Shown here piece after piece: positions 26,961-34,665 of a stretch of DNA of 44,718 bases. Both the position numbers and the translations under genes were made by a program. The stretch covers positions 1-44,718 of the forward strand of contig JAPPOR010000180.1 of assembly GCA_028817905.1 (NCBI GenBank), read 5' to 3'. This DNA is from Myxococcales bacterium. Lineage in GTDB: Bacteria > Myxococcota_A > Polyangia > Polyangiales > JAFGIB01. Every line of letters begins with the position of its first letter. Positions within the stretch are counted from its first letter, which is position 1. Under the pieces are notes generated by a model, which did no database searches, had not been told where the DNA came from, and saw only the letters and a list, made by a program, of their open reading frames with translations.

Positions 26961-27933
26961 CGGCGACCGTCAAGAGCACCTTTCCGGTGGTCTTGCGGCC
27001 CTCCAGCGCCCGATGGGCTGACGATGCATCAGCGAGCTCGTAACGATGATCGATGCGGACCTGCAGAGTCCCGCTCCGGATCTGCCCGAACACGTCGGCG
27101 GCGCGCTGTCGTAGCTCACGCTTGCTCGCCGTGTAATGGGCAAGCGAAGGACGCGTTACGAACAGGCTTCCACCCCGGTTGAGCCGCTGGAGGTCGAACG
27201 GCTCCACGGGCCCGCTAGCCTGGCCATAGAGACACAGCAGCCCGCGCGGGCGCAGCGCTTTGAGACTGCGATCGAATGTGCTCTTACCAACCGAATCGTA
27301 TACTACGTCAACGCCGCGACCGTCGGTCAGACGGCGCGCCTCCTCGGCGAAGTCGGACTGCTCGTACAAGATCACGTCGGTGGCGCCGGCCTTGCGCGCA
27401 AGCTCGGCCTTGGCCTCAGTCGAGCAGGTTGCGAGCACACGAGCCCCCGCGCGGGTAAGCATCTGCACCAGCAATTGCCCGGTTCCGCCGGCCGCTGCGT
27501 GTACCAGAGCCACATCCCCCTGGGCGGTCTGACGTACCCCTTCGGTGAGGTAGTGGGCCGTCATACCCTGAAGCATAGCGGCCGCCGCCACCTCCAGGTC
27601 CAGGGTCTCAGGAATCTTCACCAGTACGTCCGCCGGCGCCAACAGCTCCGTGGCGTAGGACCCGCGCGCAGACGCCCATGCCACGCGGTCCCCGGGAGAG
27701 AGACCATCGACCCCCTCCCCCACGGCTTGGACGACGCCGGCCCCTTCGACCCCGTCGATGAAGGGAACTGGAACCGGATACGCCCCCGTTCGGAAGTACG
27801 TGTCGATGAAGTTCACGCCGGCGGCCGCGACGCGTACGCGTGCCTGGCCCGGGCCGGGCTGTCCGGGGTCATGCGGGCCCATCTCAAGTACCTCGGGTCC
27901 GCCGTGTCGGGTCACAAAGATCGCCTTGGCCAT
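26956..27933 (-). CDS. qor: NADPH:quinone oxidoreductase (zinc-less MDR family)
   Basis: This is a medium-chain dehydrogenase/reductase of the quinone oxidoreductase class, 325 residues. The N-terminal GroES-like part has AAGVNFIDTYFRTGAYPVP and FIDGVEGAGVV. The cofactor fold has VHAAAGGTGQLLVQML, and YDSVGKSTFDRSLKALRPRG follows. The zinc-ligand cysteines of alcohol dehydrogenases are absent, as expected. It would reduce quinones with NADPH in the cytoplasm. The stop codon is in the right end of repeat R3; upstream, repeat R4 separates it from the divergent VWA gene. Confidence 0.93.
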   Translation of the reverse strand: MAKAIFVTRHGGPEVLEMGPHDPGQPGPGQARVRVAAAGVNFIDTYFRTGAYPVPVPFIDGVEGAGVVQAVGEGVDGLSPGDRVAWASARGSYATELLAPADVLVKIPETLDLEVAAAAMLQGMTAHYLTEGVRQTAQGDVALVHAAAGGTGQLLVQMLTRAGARVLATCSTEAKAELARKAGATDVILYEQSDFAEEARRLTDGRGVDVVYDSVGKSTFDRSLKALRPRGLLCLYGQASGPVEPFDLQRLNRGGSLFVTRPSLAHYTASKRELRQRAADVFGQIRSGTLQVRIDHRYELADASSAHRALEGRKTTGKVLLTVAG

Positions 27934-27975
27934 CCGGGAAACCTACCATGATTTCAGATGCCTGCGCCGCTTTGG

Positions 27976-28135
27976 CCCCGATTGTTCATGACGCTACGTC
28001 GGATCGCGCATTCGGCTTCACGCGCCCCTTCGGCGACCGACGGGAATACTCTCCATATTTTCGAGGGCGCCGAAAGCCGTGTGAAGTCGAACAGCAAGCG
28101 AGGTGATGCAGAGTTCGCGAAGCATCCTGGCTAGC
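27976..28135 (+). repeat. GCTAGC-bounded palindromic element, copy R4
   Basis: It is very close to R3 and in the same orientation: CCCCGATTGTTCATGACGCT, ACGTCGGATCGCGCATTCGG, a centre GGGAATACTCTCCATATTTT, then GGGCGCCGAAAGCCGTGTGA and AGCAAGCGAGGTGATGCAGA, ending CTGGCTAGC. Unlike R3 it lies in a divergent promoter region (qor and VWA), so the family is not limited to gene ends. Confidence 0.9.
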
Positions 28136-28138
28136 CTC

Positions 28139-28200
28139 GCAGGCACCATCGAGGTCAAGACAAGGCGGAATCGCCAAAGTTCGTGAAATATCGGCGTCTC
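28139..28200. repeat. possible fragments of further GCTAGC elements next to R4
   Basis: AGGCACCATCGAGGTCA (from 28141) matches AGGCACCGTCGAAGTCA of R1 read on the minus strand at 15 of 17 bases. CCAAAGTTCGTGAAATATCGG (28174-28194) resembles the R3 right end GCAGAGTTCGTGAACAATCC. Both look like leftovers of one or more older copies. Confidence 0.4.
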
Positions 28201-28237
28201 GTTTGGACACACAACGGACTGCGCCCCAAGGAGTGGT

Positions 28238-28266
28238 TTGAAGCCTTCCCGCGACCGCGCTAGCTT
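28238..28266 (+). promoter_or_regulatory. promoter of the VWA lipoprotein gene
   Basis: TTGAAG (28238-28243), 17 bases, then TAGCTT (28261-28266), about 60 bases before the ATG at 28326. The spacing and TAG-type -10 agree with the rpsA and scpAB promoters. Confidence 0.55.
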
Positions 28267-28325
28267 TTGAGCGCCGGTAGGGTGGTGTGGTGCGCCAGCG
28301 CCCAGGTGCGGAAAGGGTCACGGTG

Positions 28326-29852
28326 ATGACGCGAAGCGGTTCGAACAGCCCTGGCAGTGGCTGGTCGCGAGGCCACATGCTCATCGCTGCGCTTGCGACG
28401 GTCATGTGGGCGGGCAGCTGCTCGGAATCGGACGGCAGCAGAACGGAAGGCACCGCCGAACGTTCCGCCCGGGCCGCGACGAACGCCCGTGGCCAAGATG
28501 GCCCCGGGTCAAGCGCTTCGGGAACGAATTTCGGCAACCCGACAGAACAGTCTGAAGCCGCTCCGATGCCAGCAGACAATGGCGGGACCAGGGGCGCCCC
28601 CCCTCAGCCGGGGCCAGCCGAAGACTGCGGCAAAGACGTGCAACGCGCCATGCGAGTCGAGGTAGACATGTACATCATGCTCGACCGCAGTGGCTCGATG
28701 CTTGCGGAAACGGATAGTGGCGAAACGAAATGGGATGCGATCCGAGACGCACTGACTACGTTCGTACAGGACCCCGAGTCAAGTGGGCTGGGCGTGGGTC
28801 TGCAGTACTTTCCACTGGGCGTTGAGGGCGTACCCGAGAGCTGTGTTTCCGATACCGAGTGCGGTGCACGGGGCGGGCCATGTACCAACCGGGCATGTCT
28901 GCCGGGGCCATTCACGCAGGAGTTCATGTTGATACCTTGCTTGAATGACAACGAGTGCCCCACGAGTTCGCGCGGCTGCGGTCCTATCGGTGTCTGCGAG
29001 GAGGACGAGAGTTACGCGTGCTACAACTTCGACCAGGGGTGCGGTCGGATGGGCGCCTGTTTGCCCCTCGCCGGCGAGTGCCTGGGTTTCGCGACCTGTG
29101 AACCGTCAGCCTATGAGACTCCAGCGGTCGAAATCGGCGTGTTGCCGGAAAACGGCAGCAACCTCGTGGATTCACTGATGAACGCGAATCCAACGGGCCT
29201 CACGCCGACCGGGGTCGCGTTGGTAGGGGCCATTGCACAGGCACGTGCCCGCGCCCTTGCGAACCCCACGCACCGCGTGATCGCGCTGCTAGCCACGGAC
29301 GGCTTGCCAACCGACTGCGTGCCTCCGGCGGTGACGACCCTCGATGAGGCGGTGGATGCGGTGGCGCTGGAGGCATCCGACGGAGTGTCCATGACGCCTT
29401 CGGTTCCGACCTACGTCATCGGTGTGTTTTCCCCCGAGGAGCCCGAGGCAATGCCCAAGCTCGATCAGATCGCGCAGGCTGGCGGGACCGACCGCGCGTT
29501 CATCGTCGATGCGACGGCCGACGTCTCCCAGCAGTTCCTGGACGTACTGGCTCAAATCCGGGCGGGTTCCCTCGCGTGCGAGTTTCAATTGCCGACCCCT
29601 CCGGAGGGCGAGGAACTCGATCCCATGTTGGTCAACGTGGACCTGACGCGCGCCAGTGGAGCTACCGAGACCCTGGCATTCGTAGGAGACGCGAGCGGTT
29701 GCGGGCAGGTCGAGCTGGAGTGGTACTACGAGGCCGGCGCTGGCGGTGAGATGACGATCAACACATGCGCATCAACCTGCCAACAGCTCCAGGCGGAGAA
29801 AGACGCCACCGTGCAGATCCGGATCGGCTGCCCGACCCGCGGGCCCCAGTAG
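28326..29852 (+). CDS. VWA-domain lipoprotein with Cys-rich insert
   Basis: The start chosen is ATG at 28326 (MTRSGSNSPG), with GAAAGGG eight bases upstream. An internal signal (MLIAALATVMWAGSC, lipid cysteine C32) is followed by a low-complexity linker to about residue 100. A von Willebrand A fold begins at MYIMLDRSGSM with MIDAS residues D120, S122 and S124. It is interrupted at about 173-258 by an insert with 13 cysteines in short C-x(n)-C modules, then resumes (LTPTGVALVGAI, HRVIALLATDGLPTDC). The secreted 508-residue protein probably binds a ligand or partner at the cell surface. Such proteins are frequent in Myxococcota, which is part of my lineage inference. It is a single gene, convergent with the PAP2 gene. 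Confidence 0.88.
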   Translation: MTRSGSNSPGSGWSRGHMLIAALATVMWAGSCSESDGSRTEGTAERSARAATNARGQDGPGSSASGTNFGNPTEQSEAAPMPADNGGTRGAPPQPGPAEDCGKDVQRAMRVEVDMYIMLDRSGSMLAETDSGETKWDAIRDALTTFVQDPESSGLGVGLQYFPLGVEGVPESCVSDTECGARGGPCTNRACLPGPFTQEFMLIPCLNDNECPTSSRGCGPIGVCEEDESYACYNFDQGCGRMGACLPLAGECLGFATCEPSAYETPAVEIGVLPENGSNLVDSLMNANPTGLTPTGVALVGAIAQARARALANPTHRVIALLATDGLPTDCVPPAVTTLDEAVDAVALEASDGVSMTPSVPTYVIGVFSPEEPEAMPKLDQIAQAGGTDRAFIVDATADVSQQFLDVLAQIRAGSLACEFQLPTPPEGEELDPMLVNVDLTRASGATETLAFVGDASGCGQVELEWYYEAGAGGEMTINTCASTCQQLQAEKDATVQIRIGCPTRGPQ

Positions 29853-29875
29853 TTACAGCTCATCCGCGGAGCGCG

Positions 29876-30841
29876 CTAGAAGGTGGCGAGCCAGGCGGCG
29901 CCTAGATGCCCACGCGAGACCACGGGAACAATCGCGTGCCGTGGGCCAGGGCCGTTGCTGCGATGTTCCCGAGACGGTCGCCAGAACGGCTTATAGTATA
30001 GAAGCGTGGGCAGGCCATAGCCGACGCCGAAGCCGACGACGATCGATACGAGCTGGTCGCTGAGCCAGTGCCGGTCGGCAAAGAGACGCGATAGGAAGAC
30101 GCCACCCGCCGCCGCCATGGCTCCCGCACAGCCCAGCCGGTCCGCCAGGCCGCCACCGAGTGGCTGGGCGTGCTGGTGGTGGGCGCAAGCCAGAGACGCG
30201 CCGGTGATGCTGATGGCCGCGTGTCCGCCGAAGAAGCTGACATACTGGTTGACCGAACCGCAGTTGACGCTGTGATCCGGGTTCTCCCGGCAGCCCACCG
30301 CGTCGGGTCGTTCCCTCCCAAGCAACTTGTGCGGAATTCGGACCAGGATGCTGGCCACCATGAAGACCTGCAGATTCATCATGCTCATTTGCCAGACCTG
30401 GTCGAAACTGCGACCCTGGGCCAGCGGACCGGCAATGGACAGCAACACCGGATACACGGTCGCCGAGTACCACAGCAAGTCGCCGCCCCGGTCGGCGATC
30501 TGGCGGGCCTCGCGCGACCCGAGCATGAGCAGGTCACGGGTGGGCTCGTCTAGCACGGGCACTGGCTTCGTCCATTCGGCTCCACGCGGGCTGTCGAGCC
30601 CAAACTCGATCGCGTAGTACACGCCGGTGGCGGCGAGCGTCGCGAGATAGTCCACGACCTCGAAGCGCCGCACAGGGGCGTGTTCGGCCCGCAAGAGCCT
30701 TGCTGGCTGTTGACCGCCGCGGGCGCCCTCGCTCTCGGCTGCAGACGGCGCAGCACGAGCCCGCTGCGCTCGGCCAACCGCCGGCGTGACGACCACCACC
30801 AGCCCAAAGAGGGCGGCCGTGATCCGCGTGGACAAGGTCAC
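29876..30841 (-). CDS. PAP2-superfamily membrane phosphatase
   Basis: This is a membrane protein of the phosphatidic acid phosphatase type 2 superfamily, 321 residues. It has an N-terminal signal-like helix (ITAALFGLVVVVTPAVG) and several further helices. The three motifs are recognisable: KLLGRERPDA (KxxxxxxRP type), FFGGHAA in place of PSGH, and SRLFADRHWLSDQ (SRxxxxxHxxxD). The changed second motif keeps the essential His. The likely substrates are lipid phosphates or undecaprenyl diphosphate, but this is not decided by sequence. Its ATG overlaps the folD stop (ATGA), so it is co-translated with folD. Confidence 0.85.
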   Translation of the reverse strand: MTLSTRITAALFGLVVVVTPAVGRAQRARAAPSAAESEGARGGQQPARLLRAEHAPVRRFEVVDYLATLAATGVYYAIEFGLDSPRGAEWTKPVPVLDEPTRDLLMLGSREARQIADRGGDLLWYSATVYPVLLSIAGPLAQGRSFDQVWQMSMMNLQVFMVASILVRIPHKLLGRERPDAVGCRENPDHSVNCGSVNQYVSFFGGHAAISITGASLACAHHQHAQPLGGGLADRLGCAGAMAAAGGVFLSRLFADRHWLSDQLVSIVVGFGVGYGLPTLLYYKPFWRPSREHRSNGPGPRHAIVPVVSRGHLGAAWLATF

Positions 30842-31695
30842 CCGGCAGCGCGGGCGTAGGCAGCATCGACGGTATTCGACAGGAGGACCGCCACGGTCAT
30901 GCGCCCCACGCCCCCCGGAACTGGCGTAATGAAGCTTGCGCGCTCTCGGGCTGGTTCGAAGTCCACGTCGCCATAGATTTGCCCGTCCTCGCCCCGGTTG
31001 ATGCCAACGTCTAGCACCACGGCGCCTGGCTTGATCCAGTCGCCCTGCACGAGCGCGCGGCGTCCCACCGCCGCTACTACGATGTCGCCCTCACGTACGA
31101 GGTCGCCCAACTGCTTGGTGCGTGAGTGAGCGATCGTGACCGTCGCGTTGCGCTGCAATAGCAGCTGCGCGATCGGCTTGCCAACGAGGTTGCTGCGCCC
31201 CAACACAACCGCGCGTTTGCCTTCCGGGTCGCACCCGATTTCTGCCAGCATCCGCATGCAGCCCACGGGCGTGCATGGACAGAGCCCCGGAACGCCCAGA
31301 GCGAGTCTCCCTGCGCTTACGGCGGTCAGCCCGTCGACGTCCTTCGCCGGATCGATGCGTGCGATGACCTCGAGTTCGTCGTAGCCATGCGGAAGCGGCA
31401 TCTGAACGAGAATGCCGTCGACCTTGGGGTCGGTGTTCAACTCATCCACGAGCGCAAGCAAGCGCCCTTGTCCAAGATCGGCCGAAACCCTGTGAACCTG
31501 ACCTGCGAGGCCGGCCTTGCGGCACGCGCGCTCTTTGTTCCGCACGTATACCTGAGAGGCGTGGTCCTCGCCCACTAGCACGACGTGCAGCCCCGGCGGC
31601 CGTCCGTACGCTTGGGCAAAGGCGGCGGCCCGCTCGGCGGCCTCCGCGCGAACTTTCATGGCGATCGGTTTGCCATCGATAAGCTGCCCGCTCAT
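30838..31695 (-). CDS. folD: bifunctional methylene-THF dehydrogenase / methenyl-THF cyclohydrolase
   Basis: FolD interconverts methylene-, methenyl- and formyl-tetrahydrofolate using NADP in the cytoplasm. The 285-residue protein has the substrate and catalytic motif SQVYVRNKERACRKAG (Tyr and Lys of the YxxxK pair), VDGILVQMPLPHG, PAKDVDGL, PCTPVGCMRML, the cofactor motif VVLGRSNLVGKPIAQLLL and the C-terminal FITPVPGGVGRMTVAVLLSNT. All are canonical. The ATG at 31695 begins MSGQLIDGKPIA, as in the family. It is coupled to the PAP2 gene downstream; repeat R5 lies just upstream. Confidence 0.97.
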   Translation of the reverse strand: MSGQLIDGKPIAMKVRAEAAERAAAFAQAYGRPPGLHVVLVGEDHASQVYVRNKERACRKAGLAGQVHRVSADLGQGRLLALVDELNTDPKVDGILVQMPLPHGYDELEVIARIDPAKDVDGLTAVSAGRLALGVPGLCPCTPVGCMRMLAEIGCDPEGKRAVVLGRSNLVGKPIAQLLLQRNATVTIAHSRTKQLGDLVREGDIVVAAVGRRALVQGDWIKPGAVVLDVGINRGEDGQIYGDVDFEPARERASFITPVPGGVGRMTVAVLLSNTVDAAYARAAG

Positions 31696-31740
31696 GGGTC
31701 CTGACTACCAGTCGCCGCCCCTATCCTCAACCGGAACCTT

Positions 31741-31871
31741 GCTAGCCCGGATACCCTACCAACCTTGTGCGCCCTCCCCTGGTCTTCGACCTGACAGCGC
31801 TTTGGCCTCACTCGCCGTGCTCGCGGAAGGTCAAACGCGCGCTGTGGAGGGTCAAGACATATGCGGGCTAC
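31741..31871. repeat. GCTAGC-bounded palindromic element, copy R5
   Basis: It begins GCTAGCCCGGATACCCTACC, then CTTCGACCTGACAGCGCTTT and GGCCTCACT, matching the R6 left arm near GCAGCGCTTTCGCCTCAGT. The opposite end is ATGCGGGCTAC. The right arm is shortened, so the copy is about 130 bases. The last codons of lgt (Ser-Pro-His-Met-Ser and the stop) are written in this end. It lies between folD and lgt, both on the minus strand. Confidence 0.75.
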
Positions 31872-32775
31872 GGCCAAGCCGGGCCCATAGCGCTGCGACC
31901 AGGCCGATCATCAGGACGCCGAGCAACTGTGAGGTCGAGAGGCCCAATAGGCCCCCCCGGTCATCGGCGCGCACGAATTCAATGAGGAAGCGCAGCACAG
32001 CGTAGCCGCCTAGAAACGCCAGCATCACCTGTCCGTGGAACCTCTTGCGGGGCTGCAGCCAGAGCGTCAACGAAAGCCCTAGCAATAGGCAGCCGGCCGC
32101 CTCGTAGAGCTGCGCTGGATGGACCGGCAGCGACTCGAGCGACTTGCTGGCCAGCAACCCCTCCCGGTACTGCTTCTCGCTGGCGGCGGAAAAGCGTGGA
32201 AACGTCAGCCCAAGTGGCCCGTGCGTGACCACGCCAAAGCAGCAGCCTCCGAAGAAGCAGCCCAGGCGTCCAAAGAAGATTCCAATCGGCAGGGCCGCTC
32301 CCACGGCGTCGATTCCATGGCCCAGCGGAAAGCGCTCCCGGCGCAAGAACCATAGACCGCTTGCGCTGGCCACGAACAGCCCGCCATAGTAGGCGAGGCC
32401 GCCGTTCCAGAACTTCGCCCAGGCAAAGCAATCCTGCGTGCGGGCGTGGCAGGTGCTCGTATCGGCATGCCACGCGCCCTCGAGCTCGGCGCATTCTGCC
32501 GCGCTCTCCACCACCTTCCAGACGACCTGGGAAGGGTCCGTGCACAGGTGCACGTAGTCCCAGAAATACCCGTCTGCGATGACGTGTAGAAGGCGACCGC
32601 CCACCACGCCAGCGATCACAGAGAGCAGGCCAAGGTCGATGATCACGTCGTGATCGTAGCCGGCTCGCTTGGACCAGTAGGCGGCGAGGAAGGTCGCGAC
32701 ACCGAACCCGACCATCAGAAGCGTGAAGTAGGCCGGTATGGGTTCGCCGAAGATATGACCGAAGACGGGTATCAC
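31852..32775 (-). CDS. lgt: prolipoprotein diacylglyceryl transferase
   Basis: Lgt moves diacylglycerol from phosphatidylglycerol to the lipobox cysteine of pre-lipoproteins, in the inner membrane. The polytopic 307-residue protein has YFTLLMVGFG, the family motif FWNGGLAYYGGL, GIFFGRLGCFFGGCCFG and VHPAQLYEA, and RFLIEFVRADDR near the end. Between the second and third helices (about 80-120) is an extra loop with four cysteines (LCTDP...AAECAEL...TSTCHARTQDCFAW), likely periplasmic. The start is GTG at 32775. The final five residues are encoded by the end of repeat R5. lspA2 and lspA1 lie directly upstream. Confidence 0.96.
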   Translation of the reverse strand: MIPVFGHIFGEPIPAYFTLLMVGFGVATFLAAYWSKRAGYDHDVIIDLGLLSVIAGVVGGRLLHVIADGYFWDYVHLCTDPSQVVWKVVESAAECAELEGAWHADTSTCHARTQDCFAWAKFWNGGLAYYGGLFVASASGLWFLRRERFPLGHGIDAVGAALPIGIFFGRLGCFFGGCCFGVVTHGPLGLTFPRFSAASEKQYREGLLASKSLESLPVHPAQLYEAAGCLLLGLSLTLWLQPRKRFHGQVMLAFLGGYAVLRFLIEFVRADDRGGLLGLSTSQLLGVLMIGLVAALWARLGRSPHMS

Positions 32776-32829
32776 ACGGTCCCCTTCAACCCAACCCGGA
32801 TTATTCGCCGAAACGGGTAGCCAAGGGGA

Positions 32830-33426
32830 TCACGAGGTGGCCTCCGGCGCAGAGCCTGGCGCGGCAGGGGCTTCGTCGGCGGTCCGTGGTCGGCGCATGC
32901 CGTCGAGCAGGAGAAAGGCGACCCCGATCGTAATCGTGATGTCAGCGACGTTGAAGGTGGGCCACTCCCAGCCATCATGGAGATGAAACCGGATGAAGTC
33001 GACGACGTAGCCGAGCCGCCAACGGTCTACCATGTTGCCCAGCGCACCCGAAACGATCAGGGGCACGCTCCAAGCGAACAGAGGCCCGCCGTGAAATGTC
33101 ACGAACATCCACAGGAGCGCCGCGGTCGCGACCGTCGCGGCACCCGTAAACAACGTCGCGCGCACCCAACCCGGCGCATCGTTGAGCATCCCAAAGGCCG
33201 CACCGCGGTTTTCCGCGTAGCTGAAGTCGAGATACCCAGGCACCAGTTCGATGCCGCCGTTTCTGCTCGGGGGCTTGTTCGGAACGATGCGGCACGACGG
33301 GGTGGTCTCAGGATCGCACGGTAAGGCCCTTGTGGCCCAGTCCTTCGTCCACAGATCCAACCACGTGAAGAACGCCAGGAACAGGAGGCACAGGGTGATG
33401 GCTTTTGGGCTTCTACGCTGGGTCAT
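32830..33426 (-). CDS. lspA: signal peptidase II (second of a tandem pair)
   Basis: LspA cleaves the signal peptide of diacylglyceryl-modified lipoproteins. The start is the ATG at 33426 (MTQRRSPKAITLCLLFLAFF), overlapping the stop of the upstream lspA (ATGA); the frame extends upstream only as shadow. The 198-residue protein has four membrane helices, the substrate loop SYAENRGAAFGML, and the two catalytic Asp in SGALGNMVDRWRLGYVVDFI and FNVADITITIG. An enlarged loop after the first helix has two cysteines (LPCDPETTPSCRIVP) not present in the neighbour. lgt follows after about 54 bases, so three lipoprotein-maturation genes lie together. Confidence 0.94.
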   Translation of the reverse strand: MTQRRSPKAITLCLLFLAFFTWLDLWTKDWATRALPCDPETTPSCRIVPNKPPSRNGGIELVPGYLDFSYAENRGAAFGMLNDAPGWVRATLFTGAATVATAALLWMFVTFHGGPLFAWSVPLIVSGALGNMVDRWRLGYVVDFIRFHLHDGWEWPTFNVADITITIGVAFLLLDGMRRPRTADEAPAAPGSAPEATS

Positions 33427-33950
33427 GGCGGGGGACTGATGGGAAGGGCCACAGTTTGGGGGTTGAGCAGGTCTACGATCAAGAGCGCAATGCCCACCGT
33501 CAGGTATACATCGGCGACGTTGAATGTCGCCCAGTGAAATACCTCCCACATGTGTAAGTGTAGGAAATCTATCACTTCTCCTCGATGGATCCGATCGATC
33601 AAGTTGCCTGCCCCCCCCGTCAGAAGCAGACCGAGCCCAAGGCGCAGGCGGGTCTGCTCTGGGGCTGTCTGGGCGAAGAGCGACAGCACGAGTCCCAAGG
33701 TCACCACGGTGACTCCACCCAGCACCAACACGCGGTAGGCGTCGGGAAGATCGGCGCCGAGACTGAAGAAGGCGCCACGGTTCAGAGTGTATCGCAACTC
33801 GAAGAAGCCCTCTATCAGGGTCACGAAGGGTCGACCCTGAAGGCGTGCCTCCGCCTGCCCCTTGGTGTACTGGTCCAGCCATAGCCCCAATGCACTCAGG
33901 GCGGCAAGCTTCAGCCAGGCGCGCGCCCGGTTCATGCGCTCGCCGCACAT
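33423..33950 (-). CDS. lspA: signal peptidase II (first of a tandem pair)
   Basis: A second LspA paralog, 175 residues or fewer (an ATG at 33935 is an alternative start). Motifs are LGLWLDQYTK in the first helix, LRYTLNRGAFFSL, the catalytic Asp pair in TGGAGNLIDRIHRGEVIDFLHLH and WATFNVADVYLTVG. It is only moderately similar to the gene that overlaps its stop, so the duplication is old and both copies look active. Different substrate ranges or control are possible. A G8 run (33611-33618) codes for part of TGGAGN. Confidence 0.94.
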   Translation of the reverse strand: MCGERMNRARAWLKLAALSALGLWLDQYTKGQAEARLQGRPFVTLIEGFFELRYTLNRGAFFSLGADLPDAYRVLVLGGVTVVTLGLVLSLFAQTAPEQTRLRLGLGLLLTGGAGNLIDRIHRGEVIDFLHLHMWEVFHWATFNVADVYLTVGIALLIVDLLNPQTVALPISPPP

Positions 33951-34082
33951 TGCCCGGCGCGCCCCTCCACCCGAGTGGTTGGACGGTGGCCCCGTGATCC
34001 GCCGCGGGTTTCGCTCGTCACCCAGGAGCCCGGTGAAGCAGAGGTCCCGCGCATCCGATGCGGCGTTCCAGCATCGATCCGG

Positions 34083-34655
34083 CTAAAAGCCATCTGCCTG
34101 GGCCCTGCGGCGCTCCCGGTCGACCACGGGAGCCATTTGGCGTTGGCTATCGTGCCGTTCGATGAGGACGATCTCGTCCATTGGCGGCCCTTGTTGAGAG
34201 GCGCGCACCAGCGCTTCCATGGCCGCCACGGGGGCCACCACCTCGGTGCTACGACCCGGCAGCACGACGGCAGAGGTGCACCCCCCCGCCTGGGTGACTG
34301 TGCGTAGGATATGGCCAAGCCGCTCGGACGCATGGTCCACCGACAACGCCGCTTGCGGCCCCAAGCCGAACAGAAATACCTTCTCGACTGGCAGGCGCTT
34401 CTGGGCGGGGACGAGGACCTGCTCATCGCGGTCGCCCGTGATGAAACCGTCCATTAGGCGCTGGGAAATCGCGCCGCACAAGCGCCAATCGACGAGCCCA
34501 CCCGCACCCCGCAGGGGGCGTTCATCGCTGAAGAGCGTGAGCACGATCGCGTCGCAGCGAAGCCGATCGAGTTCTGCCAGGGTCGGCGCGATGAACCGGA
34601 TGTGCATCGGGCGGTCCGTGGACGCGGCCGTGGGTAGCTGGGCCTTTTCAGGCAT
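34083..34655 (-). CDS. stand-alone leucyl aminopeptidase-type N-terminal (macro-like) domain protein
   Basis: The sequence DAIVLTLFSDERPLRGAGGL and VDWRLCGAISQRLMDGFITG, with VEKVFLFGLG, match the N-terminal domain of M17 leucyl aminopeptidases. The protein ends after that domain, and none of the catalytic M17 motifs (such as NTDAEGR) follow here or in the next 130 bases. The start is ATG at 34655 or, closer to the domain, 34607. In M17 enzymes this domain holds the hexamer together and in PepA takes part in DNA binding. A free copy could regulate a full peptidase or bind a nucleotide-like ligand. It lies upstream of the lspA pair. Confidence 0.78.
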   Translation of the reverse strand: MPEKAQLPTAASTDRPMHIRFIAPTLAELDRLRCDAIVLTLFSDERPLRGAGGLVDWRLCGAISQRLMDGFITGDRDEQVLVPAQKRLPVEKVFLFGLGPQAALSVDHASERLGHILRTVTQAGGCTSAVVLPGRSTEVVAPVAAMEALVRASQQGPPMDEIVLIERHDSQRQMAPVVDRERRRAQADGF

Positions 34656-34665
34656 CGGGAGCATC

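Noticed and set aside
32776-32829. A miniature copy of the palindromic element between lspA and lgt
   Set aside because: CCCGGATTATTCG and ACGGGTAGCC recall the element ends, but the total is about 35 bases without arms or centre; too little to claim.
33427-33948. Upstream extension of the second lspA frame
   Set aside because: It overlaps the first lspA in another frame and has Arg/Pro-rich shadow composition; the ATG at 33426 overlapping the stop is the natural start.
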